A stretch of 64,000 nt of DNA from Halomarina rubra (GTDB taxonomy: Archaea > Halobacteriota > Halobacteria > Halobacteriales > Haloarculaceae): positions 310,001 through 374,000 of the forward strand of contig NZ_JALXFV010000002.1 in NCBI RefSeq assembly GCF_023699475.1, given 5' to 3'. This document shows, piece by piece, positions 40,696 to 49,956 of this stretch; position 1 is the first letter of the stretch; each line of letters opens with the position of its first letter. The notes under the pieces are model-generated. The model did not search any database and had not been told where the DNA came from. It worked only from the letters and a program-made list of their open reading frames with translations. A program made the position numbers and the translations under genes.

Positions 40696-42377
40696 GTCTG
40701 GAACGACCGGAACCCAGCACGCACGACCAGGTCGGCGTCACCGAACGTGGTCTCGACTACGAGGCCATCGACGACCTGCTCGGCGACCTCGTCATCGGCC
40801 GCGAGTCCCACCTCAACGCGGAGGGGTTCGTCGTCCGTCCCGAGCGCGTCGCGGAGGCACTCGACCGCCTGAAGCAACAGGCCGGCTTCGACCACCTCTC
40901 GTGTGTCACCGCTCAGGAGTACGACGACCGCTTCGAGAGCATCTACCACCTGAAGAAGTACGCCGACCCCACCCAGGAGGTCAGCGTCGTCGTCCCCACG
41001 AGCCACGACGACCCGCACAGTCAGTCGGGCAACGCCGTGTTCCGTACGGCCGACTGGCACGAACGCGAGGCGTACGACCTCATGGGCATCACGTACGACG
41101 ACCACCCGGACCTCCGGCGTATCCTCCTGCCGGAGACGTGGCAGGGCCACCCCATGCGGAAGGACTACGACAAGGAACAGCCCCAGGTCGTCACCTTCCG
41201 TGAACACGCCAACCCGCTGCAGGAGGACCACCGCGCGGGCGGTGGCGAGGGCGACACGATGTTCGTCAACATCGGTCCCCACCACCCGGCGACCCACGGT
41301 GTGCTCCACCTGAAGACCGTGCTGGACGGCGAGACCGTCGCGGACGTCGAACCGGACATCGGCTACCTCCACCGCTGTGAGGAGCAGATGTGCCAGCAGG
41401 GCACCTACCGCCACCAGATCATGCCGTACCCCGACCGCTGGGACTACATCTCGGCGGGCATCCTCAACGAGTGGGCGTACGCGCGCACGGCGGAGGACCT
41501 CGCGGACATCGAGGTCCCCGAGTACGCACAGATCATCCGGACGATGAGCGCCGAGATGTGCCGTATCGCGAGCCACATGCTCGCGGTCGGGACGTTCGCG
41601 CTCGACGTCTACGGCGACTTCACGGCCATCTTCATGTACTCGACGCGTGACCGTGAAATCGTCCAGAACCTGCTCGAAGACCTCACCGGCCAGCGGCTGA
41701 TGTTCAACTACCTCCGTCTGGGCGGCGTCGCGTGGGACCTCCCGGAACCCCGCGAGGAGTACTTCGAGAAGGTGCGTGACTTCCTCGACGACCTCCCCGC
41801 GAAACTGGAGGAGTACCACGACCTCATCACGGGCAACGAGATCTTCCAGCTCCGGTGTGTCAACACCGGCGTCCTCGACCCCGAGATGGCCAAGAGCTAC
41901 GGGACGACCGGTCCCGTCGCCCGCGGGTCGGGCATCGACTACGACCTGCGGCGGGACGACCCGTACGGCTACTACCCCGAACTCGACTGGGACGTCATCA
42001 CCGAGGACGGCTGTGACAACTACTCGCGCGTCCTCGTTCGGATGAAGGAGGTCGAGGAGTCCGCGAAGATCATCGAGCAGTGTGTCGACCTGCTCGAAGA
42101 CTGGCCCGAGGAGGAACGCGAGATCCAGGCCAACGTTCCCCGGACGCTCAAGCCCGACAACGACACGGAAGTGTACCGTGCGGTCGAGGGTGCGAAGGGA
42201 GAACTCGGCATCTACATCCGCGCCGACGGGACGGACAAGCCGGCTCGCTTCAAGATTCGCTCGCCGTGTTACTCCAACCTCCAGGCGCTCCCGGAGATGT
42301 CCAACGGCGAGTACATCCCGGACATGATCGCGTCGCTCGGCAGCCTCGACATCGTGCTCGGTGAGGTCGACCGATGA
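40692..42377 (+). CDS. nuoCD: Complex I fused subunits C and D
   Basis: 561 aa. Residues ~20-165 are the NuoC (30-kDa) part, ending with [20 protein letters not shown]. Residues ~185-561 are NuoD (49-kDa), beginning [20 protein letters not shown], with quinone-cavity residues in this HHPATHG loop and [20 protein letters not shown]. Other blocks are [20 protein letters not shown] and [14 protein letters not shown] at the end. Fusion of C and D in one chain is known from haloarchaea and some bacteria. Starts and ends with 4-bp overlaps to its neighbours. Confidence 0.96.
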   Translation: MSLERPEPSTHDQVGVTERGLDYEAIDDLLGDLVIGRESHLNAEGFVVRPERVAEALDRLKQQAGFDHLSCVTAQEYDDRFESIYHLKKYADPTQEVSVVVPTSHDDPHSQSGNAVFRTADWHEREAYDLMGITYDDHPDLRRILLPETWQGHPMRKDYDKEQPQVVTFREHANPLQEDHRAGGGEGDTMFVNIGPHHPATHGVLHLKTVLDGETVADVEPDIGYLHRCEEQMCQQGTYRHQIMPYPDRWDYISAGILNEWAYARTAEDLADIEVPEYAQIIRTMSAEMCRIASHMLAVGTFALDVYGDFTAIFMYSTRDREIVQNLLEDLTGQRLMFNYLRLGGVAWDLPEPREEYFEKVRDFLDDLPAKLEEYHDLITGNEIFQLRCVNTGVLDPEMAKSYGTTGPVARGSGIDYDLRRDDPYGYYPELDWDVITEDGCDNYSRVLVRMKEVEESAKIIEQCVDLLEDWPEEEREIQANVPRTLKPDNDTEVYRAVEGAKGELGIYIRADGTDKPARFKIRSPCYSNLQALPEMSNGEYIPDMIASLGSLDIVLGEVDR

Positions 42378-43519
42378 ACTGGGGGCTGCTTCAGGAGGGG
42401 AACAACTCCTCGAACGCCAGCGCCGGTGCGGCGAACGGCAGTGCCAACGCCTCCGCCGCCGGCGGTGGCGAGGTCCAGACGCTTCCGGACACGCTCGGGA
42501 GCCTCCTCGGTCTCGGTCAGATGGGGCCACTGGAGACGTTCGCGATGGCGGTCATCGCCTCCGGTGCCGTCGCCACGTTCCTGCTGACCCTCGTCGCCGT
42601 CTCCGGCATCTGGGGCAAGCGGAAGATCACCGCGGCGTTCACCGACCGCATCGCGGTCAACCGTATCGGCCCGTTCGGCCTGCTCATCATCGTGGCCGAC
42701 GCCGTCCGACTGCTCTCGAAAGAGCTGGTCATCCCCGACGGCGTCGACCGCCCGGCGTTCGACATCGCGCCGGTCATCATGGTCTCGTCGGCGCTGCTCG
42801 GCTTCGCCGTCATCCCCATGGGGAACGGCATCCAGATCGCCGACCCCGAGACGGGGCTCGCGTACGTGTTCGCGGTCTCCTCCATCGCCAGCCTCGGGCT
42901 GGTGACGGCGGGGTACGCCTCGAACAACAAGTTCTCGTTCCTCGGTGGGCTGCGCGCGGTCGCACAGAACATCGCCTACGAGATCCCACTCGTCGTAACG
43001 GCCGCGTCGGTCGTCATCTTCGCGGGGTCGCTGCAGATGAGCACCATCGTCGAACAGCAGGCCCAGACGCTCGTCACCCTCGGCGGACTCGACATCCCGT
43101 CGTGGTACGCGTTCGTCAACCCGTTCGCGTTCGTGCTGTTCATGGCCGCGAACCTCGCGGAGGTCGGACGGAACCCGTTCGACGTCCCCGAGGCACCCAC
43201 GGAGATCGTCGCGGGGTGGCAGACCGAGTACTCCAGTGTGTACTTCGTGCTCTGTTACCTCTCGGAGTTCATCCACATCTTCCTCGGTGGGGCCATCATC
43301 GCGACCATCTTCCTCGGCGGCCCAGCGGGTCCGGTGCTTCCGGGTTTCCTCTGGTTCGTCATCAAGATTCTCGCGGTGTACCTGTTCACCCAGTGGGCGC
43401 GCTCTGCAGTGCCGCGCGTCCGCATCGACCAACTCATCGAGATCGGCTGGAAGGGGATGCTCGTGCTGAGCTTCGCCAACCTGCTGCTCACCGCCATCAT
43501 CGTCGGGGTGATCGCCTGA
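42374..43519 (+). CDS. nuoH: Complex I subunit H
   Basis: A 381-aa membrane subunit with eight or nine helices, linking the quinone site to the proton pumps. Recognisable blocks: [20 protein letters not shown] (the quinone-chamber loop region), the acidic-loop segment [36 protein letters not shown], and [20 protein letters not shown] with YQTEYS-like [10 protein letters not shown]. An extra hydrophobic/Asn-Ala-Ser-rich N-terminus of ~45 residues precedes the first helix. Followed after 55 bp by nuoI. Confidence 0.96.
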   Translation: MNWGLLQEGNNSSNASAGAANGSANASAAGGGEVQTLPDTLGSLLGLGQMGPLETFAMAVIASGAVATFLLTLVAVSGIWGKRKITAAFTDRIAVNRIGPFGLLIIVADAVRLLSKELVIPDGVDRPAFDIAPVIMVSSALLGFAVIPMGNGIQIADPETGLAYVFAVSSIASLGLVTAGYASNNKFSFLGGLRAVAQNIAYEIPLVVTAASVVIFAGSLQMSTIVEQQAQTLVTLGGLDIPSWYAFVNPFAFVLFMAANLAEVGRNPFDVPEAPTEIVAGWQTEYSSVYFVLCYLSEFIHIFLGGAIIATIFLGGPAGPVLPGFLWFVIKILAVYLFTQWARSAVPRVRIDQLIEIGWKGMLVLSFANLLLTAIIVGVIA

Positions 43520-43574
43520 ACGCGGTGGCCGGGTGCGAACCCGGTTTCGACCACACACCCCACTCAGACTACCA

Positions 43575-44036
43575 ATGATTGGAATCCTCAAGGGCATGGC
43601 GACCACCATGAAACACGCGCTGGACGGCTCGACGTTCACCGTCGAGTATCCGGACCAGGCACCCGAAGTGTCGCCGCGGTTCCGTGGCGTCCACAAGTTC
43701 AGCCAGGAGCGCTGTATCTGGTGTCGCCAGTGTGAGAACGTCTGCCCGAACGACACCATCCAGATCGTCACCGACGACCAGCGTAACGGCGAACAGTACA
43801 ACCTCCACATCGGCCAGTGTATCTACTGCCGACTGTGCGAGGAGGTCTGTCCCGTCGACGCCATCCTGCTCACGCAGAACTTCGAGTTCACCGCGGACAC
43901 GAAAGACGAGTTCGCGTACAACAAAGAGCAGTTGAAGAACGTCCCGTGGTACAAGGACATCGACCCGCTCGCCTCCCGTGAACCCGACCGCGGTGCGTGG
44001 ATCGGCGAGGGCGAAGGCGAAGTCGACTACAACTAG
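43575..44036 (+). CDS. nuoI: Complex I subunit I, 2x[4Fe-4S] ferredoxin-type
   Basis: A 153-aa iron-sulfur subunit. Both cluster motifs are intact: CIWCRQCENVCPNDTIQI and CIYCRLCEEVCPVDAILL, separated by 35 residues. It passes electrons to NuoB. An N-terminal amphipathic helix (MIGILKGMATTMKHAL) is usual. ATG 43575 is favoured by homology and because it lies just after the nuoH stop region; a longer frame from 43533 has no family similarity. In a haloarchaeal complex lacking NuoEFG it is the likely entry point for a soluble electron donor. Confidence 0.95.
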   Translation: MIGILKGMATTMKHALDGSTFTVEYPDQAPEVSPRFRGVHKFSQERCIWCRQCENVCPNDTIQIVTDDQRNGEQYNLHIGQCIYCRLCEEVCPVDAILLTQNFEFTADTKDEFAYNKEQLKNVPWYKDIDPLASREPDRGAWIGEGEGEVDYN

Positions 44037-44236
44037 CGACCGTTTTCTTCGTCGGGTGCGCTCTGCGCACCACTCCTCGAAAACCCTCGATGATAAATGC
44101 CGGGTACTCACTTCGCTCGTACTCGGTGAACCGCGCTCGCTCACGCCGTTCGCTCGCGCGGACGTTTGCTTCTCCGACGTTCTGTCCGCAGGCCGAGCGT
44201 CCGAATCACTAACTCGTACGGCACGGAACGACGAGC
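44037..44236. repeat. Stem-loop-rich spacer between nuoI and the M19 peptidase gene
   Basis: 200 bp. A perfect hairpin, GGTGCGC-TCT-GCGCACC, occupies 44055-44071, 19 bp after the nuoI stop. Further on, CGCTCGC/GCTCG-type repeats occur (44120-44162). The hairpin probably ends the nuoABCDHI transcript. No gene is seen in this spacer. Confidence 0.5.
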
Positions 44237-45283
44237 ATGGACTATCATCGTCTGTTCGACGGCCACAACGACACGCTCCTCGACCTCCACCTCGACGAGC
44301 GTGGCGGGGGTCGCTCGTTCTTCGAGCGCAGCGCTGAGGGACACGTCGACCTTCCGCGCGCACGCGAAGCAGGGTTCGGAGGTGGACTGTTCGCCATCTT
44401 CGTCCCGTACGAGGAGCGTCCCGAGTTCGTCGAGACCGACGAGGGCTACGAGATGCCCCTCGCCGACCAGGTCGACACCGAACGCGCGAAACGGTTCACT
44501 TTCGACGTACTGGCGCGCCTGTACCGACTCGAACGTCGATCGGCGGGCGACCTGCGGGTCTGTCGGAGCGCCGTGGACGTCCGCGAGGCGTGGGCCGACG
44601 AGGCGCTCGCGGCGGTCGCACACCTCGAAGGGGCGGCCGCGGTCGAACCGGACCTGTCGAACCTGGACTTGCTGTACGCAGCGGGGGTGCGCTCCATCGG
44701 GCTGACGTGGGCGCGGCCGAACGCGTTCGCCACCGGAGCGCAATTCGCGTACCCACGGGACCCGGACGTGGGTCCGGGACTCACGGACGCGGGTGTCGAG
44801 TTGGTCCGCGCGTGCGAGGAGCGGGGCATCCTCGTCGACTGCGCGCACCTCACCGCGGCGGGCTTCTGGGACGTCGCGGCGACGACGCGCGCGCCGCTGG
44901 TGGTCAGCCACGCCGCCGTCCACGACATCTGCCCGTCGACGCGGAACCTCACGGACGAGCAGTTGGACGCTATCGGGGAGTCCGACGGGGTCGTCGGCAT
45001 CTCGCTGGCCGTCGAGAACCTGCGCGCGGACGGCGACCGGGTGCTCGACACCCCCGTCTCGGTCGTCGCGGACCACGTCGAGTACGTCGCCGAGCGAATC
45101 GGCGTCGAACACGTCGCGCTGGGGTCGGACTTCGACGGCTGTACGGTGCCGGAGACGGTCGGTGACGTGACCGGTCTTCGCGCGATTCTCGACGAACTAC
45201 ACGAGCGAGGGTTCGAACGCCGCGATTTCGAGCAGTTCTGTTCGGAGAACTGGCTCCGCGTGCTGGCGCAGACCGGGGGGTGA
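44237..45283 (+). CDS. M19 membrane dipeptidase (renal dipeptidase family)
   Basis: A 348-aa zinc dipeptidase. Metal-site residues: His and Asp in FDGHNDTLLDLHLD near residue 9, the bridging Glu is expected in the 110-125 region (VAHLEGAAAVEP), and His residues in CAHLTAAGFWDVA near 196 and VVSHAAVHDICPSTRNL near 217. The family C-terminal signature ALGSDFDGCTVPETVGDVTG is near 290. Despite the family name there is no signal peptide or membrane segment, so it is cytoplasmic. Its position inside the complex I operon is unusual; it has no role in respiration that I know of. Confidence 0.9.
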   Translation: MDYHRLFDGHNDTLLDLHLDERGGGRSFFERSAEGHVDLPRAREAGFGGGLFAIFVPYEERPEFVETDEGYEMPLADQVDTERAKRFTFDVLARLYRLERRSAGDLRVCRSAVDVREAWADEALAAVAHLEGAAAVEPDLSNLDLLYAAGVRSIGLTWARPNAFATGAQFAYPRDPDVGPGLTDAGVELVRACEERGILVDCAHLTAAGFWDVAATTRAPLVVSHAAVHDICPSTRNLTDEQLDAIGESDGVVGISLAVENLRADGDRVLDTPVSVVADHVEYVAERIGVEHVALGSDFDGCTVPETVGDVTGLRAILDELHERGFERRDFEQFCSENWLRVLAQTGG

Positions 45284-45319
45284 GTGGCGATTTCTGTCCT
45301 CTGCTTCTCGACGGAACGG

Positions 45320-45332
45320 GGCGCTGAGCGCC
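45320..45332. terminator. Hairpin after the M19 peptidase gene
   Basis: GGCGC-TGA-GCGCC, a perfect 5-bp stem with a 3-nt loop, 37 bp after the M19 stop and 69 bp before nuoJ1. It could end the peptidase transcript; nuoJ1 would then need its own promoter, for which no clear TATA box is seen. Confidence 0.35.
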
Positions 45333-45400
45333 GATTCTCACGCGTGCGCTCGCGGACGGTTCTCGAAACGTTGAAACCCGCCGCAAAACGACTGCCACCA

Positions 45401-45667
45401 ATGGCACCACTCGCAGAAACACTAGCATTTGCGCTGTTCGCTCTCGTGACAGTGGGCAGCAGCCTCGGCATGGTGCTAGTGCGCGACGTCTGGCACGCAG
45501 CGCTCCTGATGGGGGTCGCGCTGCTGTCGGTCGCCGTCCACTACGTCATGTTGCAGGCGGAGTTTCTGGCGGCGATGCAGGTCCTCGTCTACGTGGGCGG
45601 GGTCCTCATCCTCATCACGTTCGCCGTCATGTTGACCCGCGAGACGACAGAGGAGGTCACAGCGTGA
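45401..45667 (+). CDS. nuoJ1: Complex I subunit J, N-terminal part
   Basis: 88 aa with about three membrane helices. The block ALLMGVALLSVAVHYVMLQA followed by EFLAAMQVLVYVGGVLILIT is the diagnostic NuoJ core. It lacks the C-terminal half of a normal NuoJ, which is encoded by the next gene. ATG 45401 is chosen because the frame upstream is low-quality and overlaps a hairpin. The stop overlaps the next gene by 4 bp. Confidence 0.93.
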   Translation: MAPLAETLAFALFALVTVGSSLGMVLVRDVWHAALLMGVALLSVAVHYVMLQAEFLAAMQVLVYVGGVLILITFAVMLTRETTEEVTA

Positions 45668-46017
45668 CGTCCCGTCCGCGTCTCAACGACGACATCAACT
45701 TCGTCCAGGGGCTGGCGGCCGTGGCGCTGTTCGCGGTTCTGGCGCTCACGTTCGTCACCTCCTCGGGGTGGAGCGCACCCGCCGGCTTCCCGGAGGGCTC
45801 GGTCACCGCGAGTATCGGCTACGCGATGTTCGACATGACCGACCAGGCGGCCATCCAGTCCGAACCGTTCCTCGTCTCGTTCGAGATCATCGACGTCGTG
45901 CTCGTCAGCGCGCTCGTCGCGGCCGTGCTGCTCGCGAAACGCGAGAGCGGCGGCAGCCTCTACGGCGCTGCCCGGAACGCCATTCGAACTGACGGCGGGA
46001 AGGAGGACGACGACTGA
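45664..46017 (+). CDS. nuoJ2: Complex I subunit J, C-terminal part
   Basis: 117 aa, GTG start. Two membrane helices (about residues 15-32 and 70-92). The segment EPFLVSFEIIDVVLVSALVA with its membrane Glu matches the C-terminal half of NuoJ. The family is split into two genes here, as in other haloarchaea. Residues after 95 are hydrophilic and acidic. It shares TGATG-type overlap with nuoK. Confidence 0.9.
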   Translation: MTSRPRLNDDINFVQGLAAVALFAVLALTFVTSSGWSAPAGFPEGSVTASIGYAMFDMTDQAAIQSEPFLVSFEIIDVVLVSALVAAVLLAKRESGGSLYGAARNAIRTDGGKEDDD

Positions 46018-46319
46018 TGGTCCCCATCGAGTACTACATGGTGCTGTCGGCGGCGGTGTTCTGCATCGGCGTCTTCGGCATCCTCACCCGACGTAACGCA
46101 CTGATGTTCCTGATGAGCGTCGAGCTCATGCTCAACGCGGCGAACATCAACCTCGTCGCGTTCTCGTTCCAGAACGGGAACCTCACGGGGCAGGTGTTCA
46201 GTCTGTTCACGATGGCACTGGCCGCCGCGGAGGTGGCCGTCGGTATCGGCATCATCCTCGTGCTCTACCGAAACTTCGACGACGTCGACGTCACCAAGGC
46301 GACGACGATGAGGTGGTAA
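46017..46319 (+). CDS. nuoK: Complex I subunit K
   Basis: A 100-aa membrane subunit with three helices. Conserved membrane glutamates are visible in FLMSVELMLNAANINLVAFS near residue 38 and MALAAAEVAVGIGIILVLYR near 70, which take part in proton transfer. Length is standard for NuoK. ATG 46017 shares a base with the nuoJ2 stop. Confidence 0.97.
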   Translation: MVPIEYYMVLSAAVFCIGVFGILTRRNALMFLMSVELMLNAANINLVAFSFQNGNLTGQVFSLFTMALAAAEVAVGIGIILVLYRNFDDVDVTKATTMRW

Positions 46320-46323
46320 CTCT

Positions 46324-48372
46324 ATGGCAGGCGCATTCGACTTCGCACCGGCTATCGCACTACTCCCGTTCGGCTCGTTCCTCGTCGCGCTGTTCCTGGG
46401 CCAGTACATGCCCAAACGCGGCGCGCTCGCCGGCATCATCGCGACCGTCGGGTCGCTGTTGCTCTCGGCGTGGGTCGCTCTGACCGTCGCCGGCGGTGAA
46501 ACGTACAACGAACCCGTCTACACGTTCGTCGCGATGGGCGAGAACCCCATCCAGTTCGGCCTGCTGCTCGACCAGCTGTCGGCGCTGATGCTGGTCATCG
46601 TCTCGCTCATCGCCGTGTTGGTCCACGTCTTCTCGCTGGGCTACATGAACGACGAGGGCGAGACGGGACTGCCCCGCTACTACGGCGAACTCGGCCTGTT
46701 CACCGCGAGCATGCTCGCGTTCGTCATGTCCTCAAACCTGCTGATGGCGTTCATGTTCTTCGAGCTGGTCGGACTCTGCTCGTACCTGCTCATCGGCTTC
46801 TGGTTCCGTCGTGACGGCCCCCCGAGCGCCGCGAAGAAGGCGTTCCTCGTCACCCGCTTCGGTGACTACTTCTTCCTCATCGGTGTCGTCGCGGTGTTCG
46901 CCACGTTCGGCACCGCTCAGTTCGCGGGCGAGGAGAGCTTCCCGCACCTCGCGGAACTCGCGCTCAGCGGTGAGGGCCAGGTGACCACGATGTTCGGCCT
47001 CGGGGCCGAAGCGTGGTTCACCGTCGTCGGCCTGCTCATCCTCGGCGGTGTGATGGGCAAGTCCGCACAGTTCCCGTTCCACACGTGGCTGCCCGACGCG
47101 ATGGAGGGTCCCACGCCGGTCTCCGCGCTCATCCACGCCGCGACGATGGTCGCCGCGGGTGTGTATCTCGTCGCCCGTATCTACGGCTTCTACGCGCTGC
47201 TCCCGACGGCGCTCGCGGTCATCGCGCTCGTCGGTGGGTTCACCGCGCTGTTCGCCGCCACGATGGGCGTCGTCAAACGCGAAATCAAACAGGTGCTCGC
47301 GTACTCCACCATCTCCCAGTACGGCTACATCATGCTCGCGCTGGGTGGCGGTGGCTACGTCGCCGGCGTGTTCCACCTCACGACCCACGCCGTGTTCAAG
47401 GCGCTCCTGTTCCTCGGTGCCGGGTCGGTCATCATCGCCATGCACCACAACGAGAACATGTGGGATATGGGCGGATTGAAGGACAAGATGCCCGTCACCT
47501 ACTACGCGTTCCTCTCGGGTTCGCTCGCGCTCGCGGGCATCGTCCCGTTCTCCGGCTTCTGGTCGAAAGACGAGGTGCTCTACGAGACGCTCGTCCACGG
47601 TATCGGGACCGACGGTGGTCTCGGTGTCGTCCTCCTGCTCGCGTACGCGATGGGCCTCATCGCGGTGTTCTTCACCGGGTTCTACACCTTCCGGATGGTC
47701 CTGCTGACCTTCCACGGCAAGCCCCGGTCCGACACCGCACGGAACCCCCACGGCGTTCACTGGAACGTCAAGGGGCCGCTGGCCGTCCTCGGCGTTCTCG
47801 CCGCGACGGTCGGTGCCATCAACCTCGTGCCGGTTCACGCACTGGTCGGCTCCGTCCCGGAGTTCCTCCACGACTGGCTCTACTACGGGCCGGAGATGCT
47901 GAACGGGCACCACTACCACGAACTCATCACCGCGGGTGAGTTCGGTGGTATGTCCGCTGGGGAACTGCCCGGTCTCGGTGAGACCGGGACGCTGTTCGCT
48001 TCGGCAGGAATCTCGCTGACGGTTGCACTCGCCGGGTCCGCCCTCGCGATTGCACTCTACCGCGGTGACTCGCCGGTCGAACACACCGACCGGCTCGGCT
48101 CTGCAAAGACCGTGCTGTTCAACAACTACTATCAGGACGAGTATCAGGTGTGGCTGGCCCAGGGGCTGACGATGAACGTCGCCCGCGCCGCCGACAAGTT
48201 CGACCAGGGCGTCGTTGACGGTGTCGTCAACGGCGTCTCCTCGGTCTCGCTGTTCGGAGGCAGTCGCGTCCGCCGCATCCAGACGGGTATCGTTTCGAAC
48301 TACGCGACGCTGCTGACGCTGGGGCTGGTCGCCCTGCTGGTCGGCATCGGGCTGATGGGGGGGTGGTTCTAG
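46324..48372 (+). CDS. nuoL: Complex I subunit L (antiporter-like)
   Basis: 682 aa with about 16 membrane helices, one of the three Mrp-antiporter-like proton pumps. Key residues: Glu in MAFMFFELVGLCSYLLIGFW, Lys in GKSAQFPFHTWLPDAMEGPT and HAATMVAAGVYLVAR, and Lys in the helix near VVKREIKQVLAYSTISQYGY. The long C-terminal lateral helix region begins after ~residue 560. The gene is 4 bp downstream of nuoK and abuts nuoM without a gap. Confidence 0.97.
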   Translation: MAGAFDFAPAIALLPFGSFLVALFLGQYMPKRGALAGIIATVGSLLLSAWVALTVAGGETYNEPVYTFVAMGENPIQFGLLLDQLSALMLVIVSLIAVLVHVFSLGYMNDEGETGLPRYYGELGLFTASMLAFVMSSNLLMAFMFFELVGLCSYLLIGFWFRRDGPPSAAKKAFLVTRFGDYFFLIGVVAVFATFGTAQFAGEESFPHLAELALSGEGQVTTMFGLGAEAWFTVVGLLILGGVMGKSAQFPFHTWLPDAMEGPTPVSALIHAATMVAAGVYLVARIYGFYALLPTALAVIALVGGFTALFAATMGVVKREIKQVLAYSTISQYGYIMLALGGGGYVAGVFHLTTHAVFKALLFLGAGSVIIAMHHNENMWDMGGLKDKMPVTYYAFLSGSLALAGIVPFSGFWSKDEVLYETLVHGIGTDGGLGVVLLLAYAMGLIAVFFTGFYTFRMVLLTFHGKPRSDTARNPHGVHWNVKGPLAVLGVLAATVGAINLVPVHALVGSVPEFLHDWLYYGPEMLNGHHYHELITAGEFGGMSAGELPGLGETGTLFASAGISLTVALAGSALAIALYRGDSPVEHTDRLGSAKTVLFNNYYQDEYQVWLAQGLTMNVARAADKFDQGVVDGVVNGVSSVSLFGGSRVRRIQTGIVSNYATLLTLGLVALLVGIGLMGGWF

Positions 48373-49956
48373 ATGCTGGTCGAACTCCTGCTCGCCGCTT
48401 GTCTGGTCGGTGCGGTGGTCACGTTCGTCGCCCCCGACCGCGTCGCCGGGAAGCTGGCACTGGGCATCAGCCTGCTGCCGCTCGTCGGCGCGCTCTACAT
48501 GTACGCCACGTTCGACGGTTCGGGCAACGCGCTGTTCGGCGGCGCGACGATGTTCGGCGAGAACGTCGCCTGGCTCGACCTCGCGGGCTACCAGCTGTCG
48601 TACCACACCGGTCTCGACGGTCTCTCGCTGCCGCTGGTCGTGCTCTCGACGGTGCTCATCCCGCTCGCCATCCTGAGCGCGTGGACGCCTATCCAGAGCC
48701 GCCAGAGTCAGTTCTACGGCCTCGTCCTCCTGATGGAGGCGAGCCTCATCGGCGTGTTCTCCGCGCTGGACTTCTTCGTCTGGTTCGTCTTCTGGGAGGC
48801 CGTCCTCATCCCGATGTACTTCCTCATCGGCGTCTGGGGCGGCCCGCGCCGGAAGTACGCCGCCATCAAGTTCTTCGTCTACACGAACGTCGCCTCGCTG
48901 GTCATGTTCATCGGGTTCATGACCCTCGTGTTCGCGCTGGGCGACAGCGTGAGTTCGTTCGGTCTGCCCGCCGTGACGCAGGCCATCGCCGCCGGCAACC
49001 TTGGGAACGTCGCCGGCGTCGCCGGCAGCACCATCGCGCTGGTGTCGTTCGTGCTGATGTTCTTCGGGTTCGCCGTCAAGGTGCCAATCGTCCCGTTGCA
49101 CACGTGGCTGCCCGACGCTCACGTCGAAGCCCCGACACCGGTGTCGGTGCTACTGGCGGGCGTCCTCCTGAAGATGGGGACGTACGCCCTGCTGCGGTTC
49201 AACTTCACGATGCTCCCCGGGGTCGCACAGGACCTCGCGGTGTTCATCGCCCTGCTCGGGGCGGCCAGCGTCATCTACGGCGCGCTGCTCGCGCTCGCCC
49301 AGCAGGACCTCAAGCGCATCGTCGCGTACTCCTCGGTCTCCTCGATGGGGTACGTCATCCTCGGCCTCGTCGCCTACACCCAGTACGGACTCGGTGGCGC
49401 GACGTTCCAGATGGTCGCCCACGGCCTCATCTCGGGGCTGATGTTCATGTGCGTCGGCGTCGTCTACAACACGACCCACACGCGCATGGTCGGCGACATG
49501 TCCGGCCTCGCCTCGCGGATGCCCTACACCGTCGGCGCGCTCATCGCGGGCGCGTTCGCCTACATGGGCCTCCCGCTGATGGCCGGGTTCGCCGGTGAGT
49601 TCTTCATCTTCCGTGGCTCGTTCGCCTCGACGGTCCTCCCCAACAACGGGATGGCGCTCATCACGGGCGTCGCGATGTTCGGCATCGTCATCGTCGCCGG
49701 CTACCTGCTGTTCGCGATGCAGCGCACGCTGTTCGGCGAGTTCTTCTCGGCGACGGAGTACGACGTGCGCGAGGCGGCGGTCCACGACGTGGCCCCGCTG
49801 TTCGTCCTCGTCTTGCTCATCATCGCGCTGGGGACCGCGCCGGGCATCTTCTTCGAGATGATCTGGAACGCCTCCCAGCCCATCCTCGACAACGTCCAGA
49901 GCGGCGGTGAAGCGGCCGTCGAGTCGCTCGCCACCGTCCTCGGAGGTGTTCGCTAA
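48373..49956 (+). CDS. nuoM: Complex I subunit M (antiporter-like)
   Basis: 527 aa, 14 membrane helices. Pump residues: Glu in FFVWFVFWEAVLIPMYFLIG, Lys in FFGFAVKVPIVPLHTWLPDA (with HVEAPTPVSVLLAGVLLKMG) and the block LALAQQDLKRIVAYSSVSSM. The N-terminus is standard. It begins directly at the base after the nuoL stop. Confidence 0.97.
   Translation: MLVELLLAACLVGAVVTFVAPDRVAGKLALGISLLPLVGALYMYATFDGSGNALFGGATMFGENVAWLDLAGYQLSYHTGLDGLSLPLVVLSTVLIPLAILSAWTPIQSRQSQFYGLVLLMEASLIGVFSALDFFVWFVFWEAVLIPMYFLIGVWGGPRRKYAAIKFFVYTNVASLVMFIGFMTLVFALGDSVSSFGLPAVTQAIAAGNLGNVAGVAGSTIALVSFVLMFFGFAVKVPIVPLHTWLPDAHVEAPTPVSVLLAGVLLKMGTYALLRFNFTMLPGVAQDLAVFIALLGAASVIYGALLALAQQDLKRIVAYSSVSSMGYVILGLVAYTQYGLGGATFQMVAHGLISGLMFMCVGVVYNTTHTRMVGDMSGLASRMPYTVGALIAGAFAYMGLPLMAGFAGEFFIFRGSFASTVLPNNGMALITGVAMFGIVIVAGYLLFAMQRTLFGEFFSATEYDVREAAVHDVAPLFVLVLLIIALGTAPGIFFEMIWNASQPILDNVQSGGEAAVESLATVLGGVR

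Noticed and set aside
46732-49122. 796-codon minus-strand frame opposite nuoL and nuoM
   Set aside because: Antisense shadow; composition is dominated by Arg, Asp, Glu, His and Gln with no motif.
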